Source of the DNA: Nocardia stercoris
GTDB lineage: Bacteria; Actinomycetota; Actinomycetes; Mycobacteriales; Mycobacteriaceae
Direction: 5' to 3'
Length of the DNA stretch: 64,000 nucleotides
NCBI RefSeq assembly: GCF_003696265.1
Contig: NZ_RFFH01000016.1
Coordinates: 62,001-126,000, forward strand
Below the pieces are notes generated by a model. That model worked only from the letters and a program-made list of their open reading frames with translations, ran no database searches and was not told the DNA's origin. Made by a program: the position numbers and the translations under genes. Below are positions 9,411 through 17,262 of this stretch, one piece after another. Every line of letters begins with the position of its first letter. Position 1 is the first letter of the stretch.

Positions 9411-10805
9411 TCAGCGACGGCGGCAACCGATGCGGGCGAGCAGCGGGATGCCGAGCGCTCCGAGCCCCGCGAACCCGTAACCGGCCGAGGCGGGCAGCCC
9501 CAGGAACACGGCATGAGCGAGCGTGGAACCCAGCCAGGTCCACAGAAATACGGCGACCGGCAGCGCATCTCGTGTCTCGTTCACGACGGGAACGTCGAAC
9601 CGCGTCCGGTACCCGTCGACCGGCCCGGCGTCTGCTGTCCCGCGCACCGGCCCGGGCACGGTCTCTCGCGTTCCGCGCACCGGGCGGGGCCCGGCATCTC
9701 GGGTTCCGTGCACCGGGCGGGGCACGGTCTCTCGGGTTCCGCGCACCTGGCGGGGCACGGTCTCTGGGGTTCCGCGCACCGGCCCGGGCACGGTCTCTGG
9801 GGTTCCGCGCACCGGCCCCGGCGCGGCCTCTTGCGTTCTGCGCACGGTGTCCGGCAGGGATTCTCGGCTCCCGCGGTCCGGCCTGCCGGCCAGCTCCAGG
9901 AGACCGGCCAGCACCAGCGCCACGGCGAACCAGCCCAGGTAGTTGGTCCACGGAATCGCGGCGAGTCCCGGCAACCCGGAATGCGCTGCGCACCAATGCC
10001 ATTGGCCGTCGGCGACCATCTGCGGGTCGAGGAACAGGTCCCACCCGACCGCCCCCACGGCGGTCACGACGATCCGGCCCGGCATCGACCCGGCCAGCCG
10101 CCGCGCCACCACCCACACCGGATACAACCCGCCCGTCCACGCGAGCGGCACCACCAGCGGCACCCCGGCCACCGCCGGCCCGAGCCGCCCGACCGCGTAG
10201 TCGTAGCACCCGAACGGATACCCGGTCGCCGTCCCCACGATCTCCGCCAGTATTCCCACGCCCGCAAGGATCGCGAATACCGCTCCGGCCCAACGGAACC
10301 CACGCACCGACCACGCGTGCAGCAACGCCGTCGCCGCCGCCAGCAACACCACGACCACGGTCACCCGATCCCGCGCGACACCCGTGGTCAGCGGATACGC
10401 GATCTGCGCCGGCACCCACAACCCGGCCGCGACCACGGCGGGCACCATCGTCCGGGTGCGATCGGCCACCGCGCCGTGCACGCTCGCCACTGTCGCACTA
10501 CCCGGTCGTGGCTGCGCAGTGCCCGCCGCGGGTCGGCCGCGGCGGCGGCGCGAATCGACTGCTGTCCGCGGGGCGCGCGGTTCGGCACCGGCCGGGGCAT
10601 GGCGTGATCGCGGTTCGGCGGCTGGGCCGCTCGGACCGGTCGCGGCGCGGCGGTGCTGTGAATCGGCCACCGCCGCAGGGTTGTCGGCTTCGGTCCCGGC
10701 GGCCGCGTCGCCGCGTCGTGATTCGGCCGTCGGCGTATTCGGCCCGGCGCTGGTCGGCGGGGCGTGTGGTTCGGTCCCGGTCCGAGCGTCCTCGATCCCG
10801 GTCAC
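9411..10805 (-). CDS. cruF: CruF-type carotenoid 1',2'-hydratase (DUF422 membrane protein)
   Basis: Polytopic membrane protein of the CruF/DUF422 family, which hydrates the psi end of carotenoids. Family landmarks are YPFGCYDYAVGRLGP, VPLVVPLAWTGGLYP, GAVGWDLFLDPQMVADGQWHW and IPWTNYLGWFAVALV; the final helix (FLWTWLGSTLAHAVFLG) closes the fold. Two oddities: a run of about seven 11-residue repeats (consensus TPETVPGPVRG) between the penultimate and last membrane segments, and an Arg/Ala/Pro-rich N-terminal tail of some 119 residues. The GTG at 10805 overlaps the stop of the upstream gene as GTGA; an ATG at 10448, at the first helix, is the conservative start. Codon bias mildly supports the tail. 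Confidence 0.8.
   Translation of the reverse strand: MTGIEDARTGTEPHAPPTSAGPNTPTAESRRGDAAAGTEADNPAAVADSQHRRAATGPSGPAAEPRSRHAPAGAEPRAPRTAVDSRRRRGRPAAGTAQPRPGSATVASVHGAVADRTRTMVPAVVAAGLWVPAQIAYPLTTGVARDRVTVVVVLLAAATALLHAWSVRGFRWAGAVFAILAGVGILAEIVGTATGYPFGCYDYAVGRLGPAVAGVPLVVPLAWTGGLYPVWVVARRLAGSMPGRIVVTAVGAVGWDLFLDPQMVADGQWHWCAAHSGLPGLAAIPWTNYLGWFAVALVLAGLLELAGRPDRGSRESLPDTVRRTQEAAPGPVRGTPETVPGPVRGTPETVPRQVRGTRETVPRPVHGTRDAGPRPVRGTRETVPGPVRGTADAGPVDGYRTRFDVPVVNETRDALPVAVFLWTWLGSTLAHAVFLGLPASAGYGFAGLGALGIPLLARIGCRRR
9640..9870 (-). repeat. 33-bp tandem minisatellite inside cruF
   Basis: Seven consecutive 33-base units begin at 9640, 9673, 9706, 9739, 9772, 9805 and 9838. The first six differ at a few positions each; the seventh is degenerate. 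Being a multiple of three, the array stays in frame and encodes 11-residue Pro/Arg/Thr-rich repeats in a loop of the CruF protein. Near-identity of units suggests recent slippage or unequal exchange, so copy number may vary between strains. Confidence 0.92.
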
Positions 10806-12388
10806 GGGCGGCGGAGCCGGCGGACGGCGGGTGGGAGGAAACGCCGGCGGTTCAGGTCGCGCAGCAGGAGGCGGGCGGCGGTGCGGCCGCTGGCTCCGCT
10901 CACGCCGCCACCGGGGTGGGTGGAGGCGCCGGTGAGATAGAGGCCGGGGGCGCCTGGGACGGTCTGGCCGGAGAGCTCCGGCAGCGGGCGCCAGAAGAAC
11001 ATGGTGTCCAGCGCCATTTCGACGTGCATGACGTTGCCGCCGATCAGGCCCAGTTCGCGTTCCAGGTCGGCGGGGGTCTGGACGTACCGGTCGCGCACGG
11101 TGGCGGCGAAACCCGGTGCGTAGGAATCGACTTCGGCGACGATCCGGTCGGCTTCGGAGTCGCGGTGCGCCGCCCAGTCGCTGCCGTCGGCCAGCTGCCT
11201 GGGGTGCCACTGTGCCCACAGCGACAGCTGGTGTTCCCCGGGCGGCGCGATGGACGGGTCCAGGGCGCTGAAGCTCATCGCCAGCACCGCCGGCCGCGGC
11301 GGCAACTGCCCGGCGAGGGCGGCGCCGTGCGCGGCATACAGCTGCCGCCGGTCGGTGACCAGCAGTTGCAGGCCGGTCGCGGATTCGCCGGTCTCCGCGC
11401 CGGCATAGCGGGGGAGTCCGGTGGTGGCGGCGCGCACGACCATGCCGATCCCGGGCCCGACCCGGATCCGGCGGCGCCAGCCGGCCAGGACGGTCTCGTC
11501 GAAATCACCGCGGCCCAGCAGGTCCAGTGTGGTCAGGATGTGGGTGCCCGCCACCACCCGGTCCGCGGACAGCGTGCGGCCGGATTCGGTGCGCACCCGC
11601 CAGCCGTCGCCGGTGGCCCGCAGCTCGGTGACCGCGTCGCCGGTGGCGACGGTGCCGCCGTCACCGCGCAGCCGCGCGATCAGCGCCGCGGTCAGCGCGC
11701 CGCTGCCGCCGACCGCCCGGCCCGGCGGCAGGGTGTGCATCAGCGCGGCGAAGCCGACCATCGGCGCGGTGCCCGGTTCCGACATCGGCGGCCCGGACTG
11801 GGCGCCGAACCAGGCCAGCGCGGCCTTGAGCGGCTCGTCGTCGAACCAGCTGTCCAGCAGCGCGTCCCCGGACTGCAGGAACTCCTGGGACAGGGCGCTG
11901 CCACCGGCCCGCGCGTCGAGTCCCCAGAACGACCGCAGCAGGTGCCCGGGAGCGGGCGCCCCGGTGAAGGCGCGCATCACCCGGCTGCTGCGCGGCCCCC
12001 ACACCGACACGAACCGGCGGTAGGCGTCGGCGTCGCGCGCACCGCACGCGGCCTCGATCGAGGCGCAGGTGCGGTCCAGATCCCGGTGGAACACCAGCGG
12101 CGGGCGGTCACTGCCCGGCGGCGCCGGAGCGAAAGCCCAAGGGTCGCAATCGATATAGCGCAGCCCGAACCGCTCCAGGCCCAGCTCCTCGACGATGCCG
12201 GTGTGCCGGACCATCAGGTGTGCCGAGGACCCTCGGTCGACCAGATGACCGGGAAACCGCTCCACCGTCGACACCGCCCCACCGGGCACCACATCGCGCT
12301 CGAGCACCTCCACCCGCTGCCCGGCCCGCGCCAGATAGCAGGCCGCGACCAGCGCGTTGTGCCCGGAGCCGACGACGACAACGGTCAC
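10802..12388 (-). CDS. FAD-dependent carotenoid oxidoreductase, CrtO-like ketolase or desaturase
   Basis: A 528-residue member of the phytoene-dehydrogenase-like flavoprotein family: Rossmann motif at the N-terminus (VVVVGSGHNALVAACYLARA, then LERDVVPGGAV) and a C-terminal FAD motif (GLYLTGASTHPGGGVSG). SGHNALVAA and THPGGGVSGASGR are typical of the CrtO/retinol-saturase-like branch rather than plain CrtI. In rhodococci a CrtO ketolase makes 4-keto-gamma-carotene, so ketolation is plausible, but desaturation cannot be excluded. GTGA overlaps join it to the GNAT gene upstream and cruF downstream, indicating one translationally coupled operon. Confidence 0.75.
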   Translation of the reverse strand: MTVVVVGSGHNALVAACYLARAGQRVEVLERDVVPGGAVSTVERFPGHLVDRGSSAHLMVRHTGIVEELGLERFGLRYIDCDPWAFAPAPPGSDRPPLVFHRDLDRTCASIEAACGARDADAYRRFVSVWGPRSSRVMRAFTGAPAPGHLLRSFWGLDARAGGSALSQEFLQSGDALLDSWFDDEPLKAALAWFGAQSGPPMSEPGTAPMVGFAALMHTLPPGRAVGGSGALTAALIARLRGDGGTVATGDAVTELRATGDGWRVRTESGRTLSADRVVAGTHILTTLDLLGRGDFDETVLAGWRRRIRVGPGIGMVVRAATTGLPRYAGAETGESATGLQLLVTDRRQLYAAHGAALAGQLPPRPAVLAMSFSALDPSIAPPGEHQLSLWAQWHPRQLADGSDWAAHRDSEADRIVAEVDSYAPGFAATVRDRYVQTPADLERELGLIGGNVMHVEMALDTMFFWRPLPELSGQTVPGAPGLYLTGASTHPGGGVSGASGRTAARLLLRDLNRRRFLPPAVRRLRRP

Positions 12389-13059
12389 TGCGGCGAACCG
12401 CTCTCGGGCGCCCGCGGCCCACCGAGCCCGTATCCCGACGGTTCGGCGGGCATCGGCAGTGTCCGCCCGAGTACCGCGAACGCCCGGGTGTCACCGGCGA
12501 ACACGAAGTGCCGCACCACGTCGGTGAAGCCCCGGCGCCGATACAACTTCCATGCCCGGTTGCTCTCCCGCGGCACCTCGGGCGTGGACAGCAGTACCGA
12601 CCGCTCCGGCCGCTCGGCCAGCAGCCGGCCGAGCAGGACCTCGCCGAGCCCGCGGCCCTGGGCGCTCGGATGCACGTGCAGTTCGGTCAGTTCGAAGTAG
12701 TCCGAGAGCAACTCCCGGGCGGCGCGTTCGGACCACCCGCAGCGCCGCATCCCGGTGTGCACCTGCTGGTGCCACCACTGCTGGGGTGCGCCGTGGTAGC
12801 CGTAGGCGATCGCGACCAGTGGCGCGGTGGCCAGGTCGACCCGGCCGTGCTCGTCGGGTAGCACCGCGGCGACCGCCTGCCAGCCGGGCCGGGTGGTGTG
12901 CTCGGACCACATCGGCGCCCGGTGGTGTTCGGTGCCGCGGGGGTAGGCCATGGCCGCGACGTACACCGAGAGGGCGTCCGGTAGCCGGGAGCGCATGGCG
13001 GCGGCCGGGAGGTCTACGACGACGGGTGCGGGGGTGAGGTGGGGTCTGAGGGCGGTCAT
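12385..13059 (-). CDS. GNAT family N-acetyltransferase (Rv2170-like)
   Basis: A 224-residue protein with a GNAT core: the acetyl-CoA pyrophosphate loop is in VHPSAQGRGLGEVLLGRLL (Q/R-x-x-G-x-G/A), preceded by the strand YFELTELHVHP and followed by the NRAWKLYRRRGFTDVV segment. Its position between lppM and the mraZ side of the cluster matches Rv2170 of M. tuberculosis, for which protein-lysine acetyltransferase activity has been reported; the substrate here is unknown. First gene of the GNAT-crtO-cruF coupled unit; divergent from the HEPN-type gene over about 140 bases. Confidence 0.85.
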   Translation of the reverse strand: MTALRPHLTPAPVVVDLPAAAMRSRLPDALSVYVAAMAYPRGTEHHRAPMWSEHTTRPGWQAVAAVLPDEHGRVDLATAPLVAIAYGYHGAPQQWWHQQVHTGMRRCGWSERAARELLSDYFELTELHVHPSAQGRGLGEVLLGRLLAERPERSVLLSTPEVPRESNRAWKLYRRRGFTDVVRHFVFAGDTRAFAVLGRTLPMPAEPSGYGLGGPRAPESGSPQ

Positions 13060-13201
13060 GGCTGCGCGAACACGGCTCTCGATCGATGGCGGTGCCCGGG
13101 TCGCGGGCGCGGAAGTTGTCGGTGGTGCTCTCTATATTGAAGCTCGAGTGGATCGTTCGAATATGTGTTCGGTTGATGCTTTCTTGTGGGGAGGTTCGAC
13201 A

Positions 13202-13642
13202 ATGACTGGTCGGATGGCACATCCGGGGCGTTCGGGGCGGGCCGGCGGCCTGTTGGACCGGGCCGAGGTGCTGCTGGTGCAGGCCGCCGCCGAACCCGAT
13301 CCGCGGGAGCGGCTGCGCACCGCGTATCTGGCGGCACTGCGCGGCGCCGGCGCGGTCCTGGCCTTCACCGGCGCGGACCGGGCGCCGCGGGCCCGCTCGC
13401 GCAATGCCTGGGTGCTCATGCAGCAGTCCGCCCCCGAGTTCGTCATGTGGGCCGACTACTTCAGTTCCTTCTCCGAACTGCGCGCCGCCATCGAGGCCGG
13501 CCTGGATCGGCCGGTGTCACCGGAGCGGGCTGCCGAGTTCGCCTCCCGCGTAGGTGCTTTCCTGCGCGATGTGGAAGACCTGGTCGATGCCGTCGCCCGG
13601 CTGCGGCCCGGTGACGGCTGGGCGGCCGCCGGCGAGGCGTGA
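13202..13642 (+). CDS. SAV_6107-type HEPN domain protein
   Basis: A 146-residue mostly helical protein. The core LLDRAEVLLVQAAAEPDPRE...AYLAALRGAGAVLA and the later RSRNAWVLMQQSAPEFVMWADYF segment resemble the small HEPN-like family named after SAV_6107, common just upstream of actinobacterial mraZ. I see no R-x4-6-H ribonuclease motif, so RNase activity should not be assumed. ATG 13202 has GGGGAGG about eight bases upstream. Divergent from the GNAT gene. Function unknown. Confidence 0.7.
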   Translation: MTGRMAHPGRSGRAGGLLDRAEVLLVQAAAEPDPRERLRTAYLAALRGAGAVLAFTGADRAPRARSRNAWVLMQQSAPEFVMWADYFSSFSELRAAIEAGLDRPVSPERAAEFASRVGAFLRDVEDLVDAVARLRPGDGWAAAGEA

Positions 13643-13774
13643 ACCCGCCGAACATCGCGGAGTAGGTGGTAGTGCACTGATCGAACTCGTATTATTGGAT
13701 TAGGTAGCCGCCAAGGTCGGCTACTAGTCGTCTACCCGGAGGCGACATCGCCCACTAGTGCCGGGGGAGGTACC

Positions 13775-14191
13775 GTGCCACTCTCCGAGCACGAGCAGCG
13801 CATGCTCGAACAGATCGAGAGCGCGCTCTACGCTGAGGATCCCAAATTCGCCTCGACCGTTCGTGGCGGGCGGCTTCGTTCGGCTACAGGTCGGCGTCGA
13901 TTGCAGGCTGCGGGATTGTTCCTGCTCGGCTTGGTTCTGCTGGTCGCGGGCATTGCGCTTCCCTTCAAACCTGGCAACTTCCCGGTTATCAGTCTGATCG
14001 GTTTCCTCGTGATGTTCGGCGCGGGCATGCTGTTGCTGCTCGGCGGTTCCGCCCTGGGGCACGGCGCCAAGGCGATGGAGGGTCACCCGTCCGCGGGCGG
14101 TGCGGCCGGCAAGGGCAAGCAGCGCAAGTCCGGCGGCTTCTCCAGCCGTATGGAGGACCGTTTCCGCCGCAGATTCGACCAGGGCAATTGA
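13775..14191 (+). CDS. DUF3040 membrane protein (Rv2169c-like)
   Basis: A 138-residue protein: the N-terminal PLSEHEQRMLEQIESALYAEDP is the DUF3040 signature, then two membrane helices (AAGLFLLGLVLLVAGIALPF and VISLIGFLVMFGAGMLLLLGG) and a basic, Gly/Lys/Arg-rich cytoplasmic tail. It takes the position of mycobacterial Rv2169c upstream of mraZ. GTG 13775 is supported by GGGGGAGG seven bases upstream. The preceding 132 bases hold a perfect 7-bp hairpin (13704-13710 with 13718-13724). A strong terminator follows. Function unknown. Confidence 0.85.
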   Translation: MPLSEHEQRMLEQIESALYAEDPKFASTVRGGRLRSATGRRRLQAAGLFLLGLVLLVAGIALPFKPGNFPVISLIGFLVMFGAGMLLLLGGSALGHGAKAMEGHPSAGGAAGKGKQRKSGGFSSRMEDRFRRRFDQGN

Positions 14192-14243
14192 CCGTGCGGG
14201 CCGCCGGGCCGTAACCGGCGCCCGGATCCGGTCCGAATAGAGC

Positions 14244-14276
14244 GACACGCCGCATTATGTGCGGCGTGTCTTTTTT
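14244..14276 (+). terminator. Intrinsic terminator after DUF3040 gene
   Basis: Perfect 11-bp stem (GACACGCCGCA with TGCGGCGTGTC), 5-base loop, followed by six T residues. The only textbook U-tract terminator in the window; it isolates the dcw cluster from upstream transcription. Confidence 0.95.
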
Positions 14277-14337
14277 GTGTCAGTGGTCACCCGGCGCCAC
14301 GACCACCTCCGGTGGCGCGTCGGCCGCCCCGCTGTCC

Positions 14338-14375
14338 TCCACCGCGCCCCACCGCGGCGCCCCACCGCGCCCCAC
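14338..14375 (-). promoter_or_regulatory. Minus-strand GTGGG-N5-GTGGG array (MraZ-box-like)
   Basis: Read on the minus strand, GTGGG occurs at 14375-14371, 14365-14361 and 14352-14348, with GTGGA at 14342-14338. Steps are 10, 13 and 10 bases, i.e. two GTGGG-N5-GTGG pairs. This is the arrangement bound by MraZ in other bacteria, but here the strand is opposite to mraZ and about 180 bases from the main boxes. The region is very C-rich, so chance similarity is possible. Confidence 0.35.
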
Positions 14376-14550
14376 CGCTCGGCCGGGGCCCATGTGAGCT
14401 GCGGATTTGCTGGCACCCGCGACCGCGGTGCTTTCCGGCGACGCGCGGAACCGGAGAAGTAGGAAAAAACCCCCCACTCGGACGGTGGTCCATACGACCT
14501 GGGCATTTGATCATCGGCGGGGGTCCGATCGGGCCGTCTTTCGATTGAAA

Positions 14551-14575
14551 GTGGGGGAAAGTGGGGTAATGTGGG
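14551..14575 (+). promoter_or_regulatory. MraZ box (three GTGGG repeats)
   Basis: GTGGG at 14551, 14561 and 14571, each separated by exactly five bases. Direct GTGGG/TGGG repeats at 10-base spacing are the established MraZ operator upstream of dcw clusters. The boxes lie 55-79 bases before the mraZ start, so mraZ probably autoregulates itself and the downstream genes here. The rest of the 438-base gap between the DUF3040 gene and mraZ holds the terminator and the C-rich opposite-strand array. Confidence 0.85.
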
Positions 14576-14629
14576 TCCCGCACCACAGAGGCCGGCCAGA
14601 CGAGGCGAATCCCGAGCGGGAGGTGTCGA

Positions 14630-15061
14630 GTGTTTCTCGGTACCTACACGCCACGCCTGGACGACAAGGGGCGTCTGACGTTGCCTGCGAAGTTTCGGGA
14701 CGAGTTGGCGGGAGGGTTGATGGTCACCAAAGGTCAAGACCACAGCCTTGCCGTGTATCCCAAGGAGGAGTTCACCGCGCTCGCGCGGCGAGCGGCCGCC
14801 GCGTCCCGGACCAACCCGCAGGCACGAGCTTTCGTCCGAGCCCTCGCGGCGTCGACGGACGAACAACGTCCGGACGCGCAGGGCCGCATCACGTTGTCGG
14901 CCGACCATCGGCGCTACGCGAACCTCAGCAAGGACTGCGTGGTGATCGGCTCGGTCGACTTCCTCGAGATATGGGACATGCAGGCGTGGGAGTCGTACCT
15001 CGCCGCCAACGAGGAGGACTACTCGCTCGCCGGAGACGAGTCACTGGGCGGCATCTTCTGA
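14630..15061 (+). CDS. mraZ: Transcriptional regulator MraZ
   Basis: A 143-residue AbrB-like DNA-binding protein forming ring oligomers. Both MraZ half-domains are visible: GTYTPRLDDKGRLTLPAKFR near the N-terminus and DAQGRITLSADHRRYANL near residue 85, each with the conserved D-x-K/Q-G-R core. It controls the dcw cluster by binding the repeats just upstream. GTG 14630 is preceded by GGGAGG. The next gene, rsmH, starts 190 bases later, leaving room for a secondary promoter. Equivalent to Rv2166c. Confidence 0.96.
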   Translation: MFLGTYTPRLDDKGRLTLPAKFRDELAGGLMVTKGQDHSLAVYPKEEFTALARRAAAASRTNPQARAFVRALAASTDEQRPDAQGRITLSADHRRYANLSKDCVVIGSVDFLEIWDMQAWESYLAANEEDYSLAGDESLGGIF

Positions 15062-15250
15062 CGCCCCGGGCCGGTGCCCTGCGGCCTCTGTCCGACGGAC
15101 CCTGACGTACTTCCCCAACGCCAGGTGCCGATCGGACAGAGACCCCGGGACATCAGCCATCGGATCAGTGAGTATCGAATTTTCCATTCAGCTTCTCAGC
15201 AGCGCACAAGAGGCGAACCGCAGCGTGCGACAGGATCGACGGAGGCCGAG

Positions 15251-16228
15251 GTGAACCATGGGAACCACACGCCCCGGCACGTGCCGGTACTGCTCACCCG
15301 GGCGGACGAAATCCTCGGTCCCGCACTGGCTTCCGGCGGCATCCTGATCGATGCGACCCTCGGGCTGGGTGGCCACTCCGAGCATTTCCTGCGGACCTAT
15401 CCCGACATCCGGCTCGTCGGCCTCGACCGCGACACCACCGCGCTGCGGCTGGCGGGCGAGCGGCTGGCGCCGTACGCGGACCGAATCACGTTGGTGCACA
15501 CCAGGTACGACGGAATACCCGCCGCGCTCGAACAGGCTGGGTTGCCGGCGACCGGTTCGGTGCGCGCGGTCCTGATGGACCTGGGCGTCTCGTCGATGCA
15601 ACTCGACGAGTCCGACCGGGGTTTCGCGTATTCCGTCGACGCGCCGCTGGACATGCGGATGGACCCGACCACCGGGATCACCGCCGCCGACATCCTCAAC
15701 ACCTACGACCACGGTGATCTGGCCCGGGTGCTGAAAACCTATGGGGACGAACGGTTCGCGGGCAAGATCGCCAGCGCGGTCCTGCGGCGCCGGCAGCAGA
15801 AGCCGTTCACGCACAGCGCCGAACTGGTCGAACTGCTCTACGCCACGATCCCGGCCGCCACCCGCCGCACCGGCGGCCACCCGGCCAAGCGCACCTTCCA
15901 GGCGCTGCGGGTCGAAGTGAACCGAGAGCTGGAGTCGCTGGAGGCCGCGCTGCCCGCGGCCCTGGACGCGCTCGAGGTCGGTGGCCGGATCGTCGTCATG
16001 TCCTATCAATCCCTGGAGGACAAGGTCGTCAAGCAGGTGCTCGCCCAGCGGACCGCGTCGCGGACGCCGATGGACCTGCCCGTCGAATTGCCCGGTATGG
16101 GACCGGAATTCGCCATGCTGACCCGCGGCGCCGAGAAGGCGACCGAGCGCGAGATCGAGGAGAACCCGCGTGCCGCACCGGTACGGATGCGGGCCGCCGA
16201 GAGGATCACAGGGGAGGAGAGCCGATGA
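15251..16228 (+). CDS. rsmH: 16S rRNA (cytosine-1402-N4) methyltransferase RsmH
   Basis: SAM-dependent methylation of C1402 in the 16S rRNA P site. The 325-residue product has RHVPVLLTRADEIL at the N-terminus, the SAM loop IDATLGLGGHSEHFL, MDLGVSSMQLDESDRGFAY, and the RTFQALRVEVNRELESL segment characteristic of RsmH (MraW). GTG 15251 has GGAGG upstream. ATGA overlap at 16225-16228 couples it to the FtsL-like gene. Confidence 0.96.
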   Translation: MNHGNHTPRHVPVLLTRADEILGPALASGGILIDATLGLGGHSEHFLRTYPDIRLVGLDRDTTALRLAGERLAPYADRITLVHTRYDGIPAALEQAGLPATGSVRAVLMDLGVSSMQLDESDRGFAYSVDAPLDMRMDPTTGITAADILNTYDHGDLARVLKTYGDERFAGKIASAVLRRRQQKPFTHSAELVELLYATIPAATRRTGGHPAKRTFQALRVEVNRELESLEAALPAALDALEVGGRIVVMSYQSLEDKVVKQVLAQRTASRTPMDLPVELPGMGPEFAMLTRGAEKATEREIEENPRAAPVRMRAAERITGEESR

Positions 16229-17262
16229 CCGTGCGGACGAGGGTGGACGCACCGGGCAAGACCACTGCCGTGCCGGGGGCGGCACCGCGCCGCGCGCAGA
16301 GCGCCGATCGGGTGAAAACCGGTGCCGCGCAACGGGCCTACGCCCGCCGCCGGAACCGGATCGGCGGCGGTGAACTGCGGCTGCCGGGGGGCACCTCGAT
16401 CATGGGCGGTCGGATCCCGTTCGTCACCGCCATCCTGGTACTGCTCGGGTGCGGTCTCGCGCTGACCCTGGTCCTCACCACACGTTCGGCCGAGGACAGC
16501 TATCAGCTCGGTGACGCCCGCCGGCTGAACCGGCAGCTGACCGACGAGCGGGCGGAACTGCAGCGGGAGGTGGCGGCGGCCGACTCGGCGCCGGAGCTGG
16601 CAAACCGGGCCCGCGAGCTGGGCATGATCCCGGCCAAGGATCCGGCGCGCCTGCTGGTCGCCCCGGATGGCACGGTCACCGTGGTCGGCAAGGAGGTGCC
16701 CGCCGACGGCACCCCGGTGCCGCCGCTGAACGGCGCGCCCAGCACGCTGCCGCCGAATAACCTGCCAGCGAAGGGTGAGCGGCTGGTGCCGGTCAACCCG
16801 CCGCCGCCGAACCCGTCGGTGCCGCCGGCCGGTCCGCAGAACCTCCCCGCCGCGCCGCAGGTCACCCTTACCATGCCGCAGCAGGTCGCCGGTCCGGCCA
16901 CCGCGCCGCAACCGGCTCCGGCCGGTCAGTCGGCGAACCCGGTCGGCGCGAATCCGGTTGTCCCGACGGCGAATCCGACGGCTCCGGCCGCGCCTGCGCC
17001 CGCTGCGACGATGGTGCCCGCCCCGGCCCCGGTCGTCCCGGTTCCGGTCGCGCCGATCGCCGTGCCGCAGGACGTGCCGGCTCCGGCGGCGGATGTGCCT
17101 GCCGCGCAACAGTCGCCGCTGGGCGCCGACGACCCGGCCGCCGATCCCGCACCCGGCGCCGACCCCGGCCCGGGGTCGGCGCTGCCGACCCGTCCGGCGG
17201 CCCGGCCGATGGACCAGTTGGTGCCCGAGTCGCTGCCCGTCGTTCCGGCAGGGACCCGTTGA
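16225..17262 (+). CDS. ftsL: FtsL-like divisome protein with proline-rich tail (Rv2164c-like)
   Basis: A 345-residue bitopic protein: a basic cytoplasmic part of about 65 residues, one membrane helix (PFVTAILVLLGCGLALTLVL), a short extracytoplasmic coiled coil (YQLGDARRLNRQLTDERAELQREVAA) and then over 200 residues very rich in Pro, Ala and Val. Helix plus coiled coil in the slot between rsmH and pbpB identifies the FtsL position; the long tail is typical of the mycolata version (Rv2164c). FtsL partners FtsQ/FtsB and activates FtsW-PbpB. Its end overlaps the pbpB start (TTGA). Confidence 0.8.
   Translation: MTVRTRVDAPGKTTAVPGAAPRRAQSADRVKTGAAQRAYARRRNRIGGGELRLPGGTSIMGGRIPFVTAILVLLGCGLALTLVLTTRSAEDSYQLGDARRLNRQLTDERAELQREVAAADSAPELANRARELGMIPAKDPARLLVAPDGTVTVVGKEVPADGTPVPPLNGAPSTLPPNNLPAKGERLVPVNPPPPNPSVPPAGPQNLPAAPQVTLTMPQQVAGPATAPQPAPAGQSANPVGANPVVPTANPTAPAAPAPAATMVPAPAPVVPVPVAPIAVPQDVPAPAADVPAAQQSPLGADDPAADPAPGADPGPGSALPTRPAARPMDQLVPESLPVVPAGTR

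Noticed and set aside
13202..13642. HEPN toxin of a toxin-antitoxin pair
   Set aside because: No R-x4-6-H motif and no adjacent antitoxin-type gene such as MNT.
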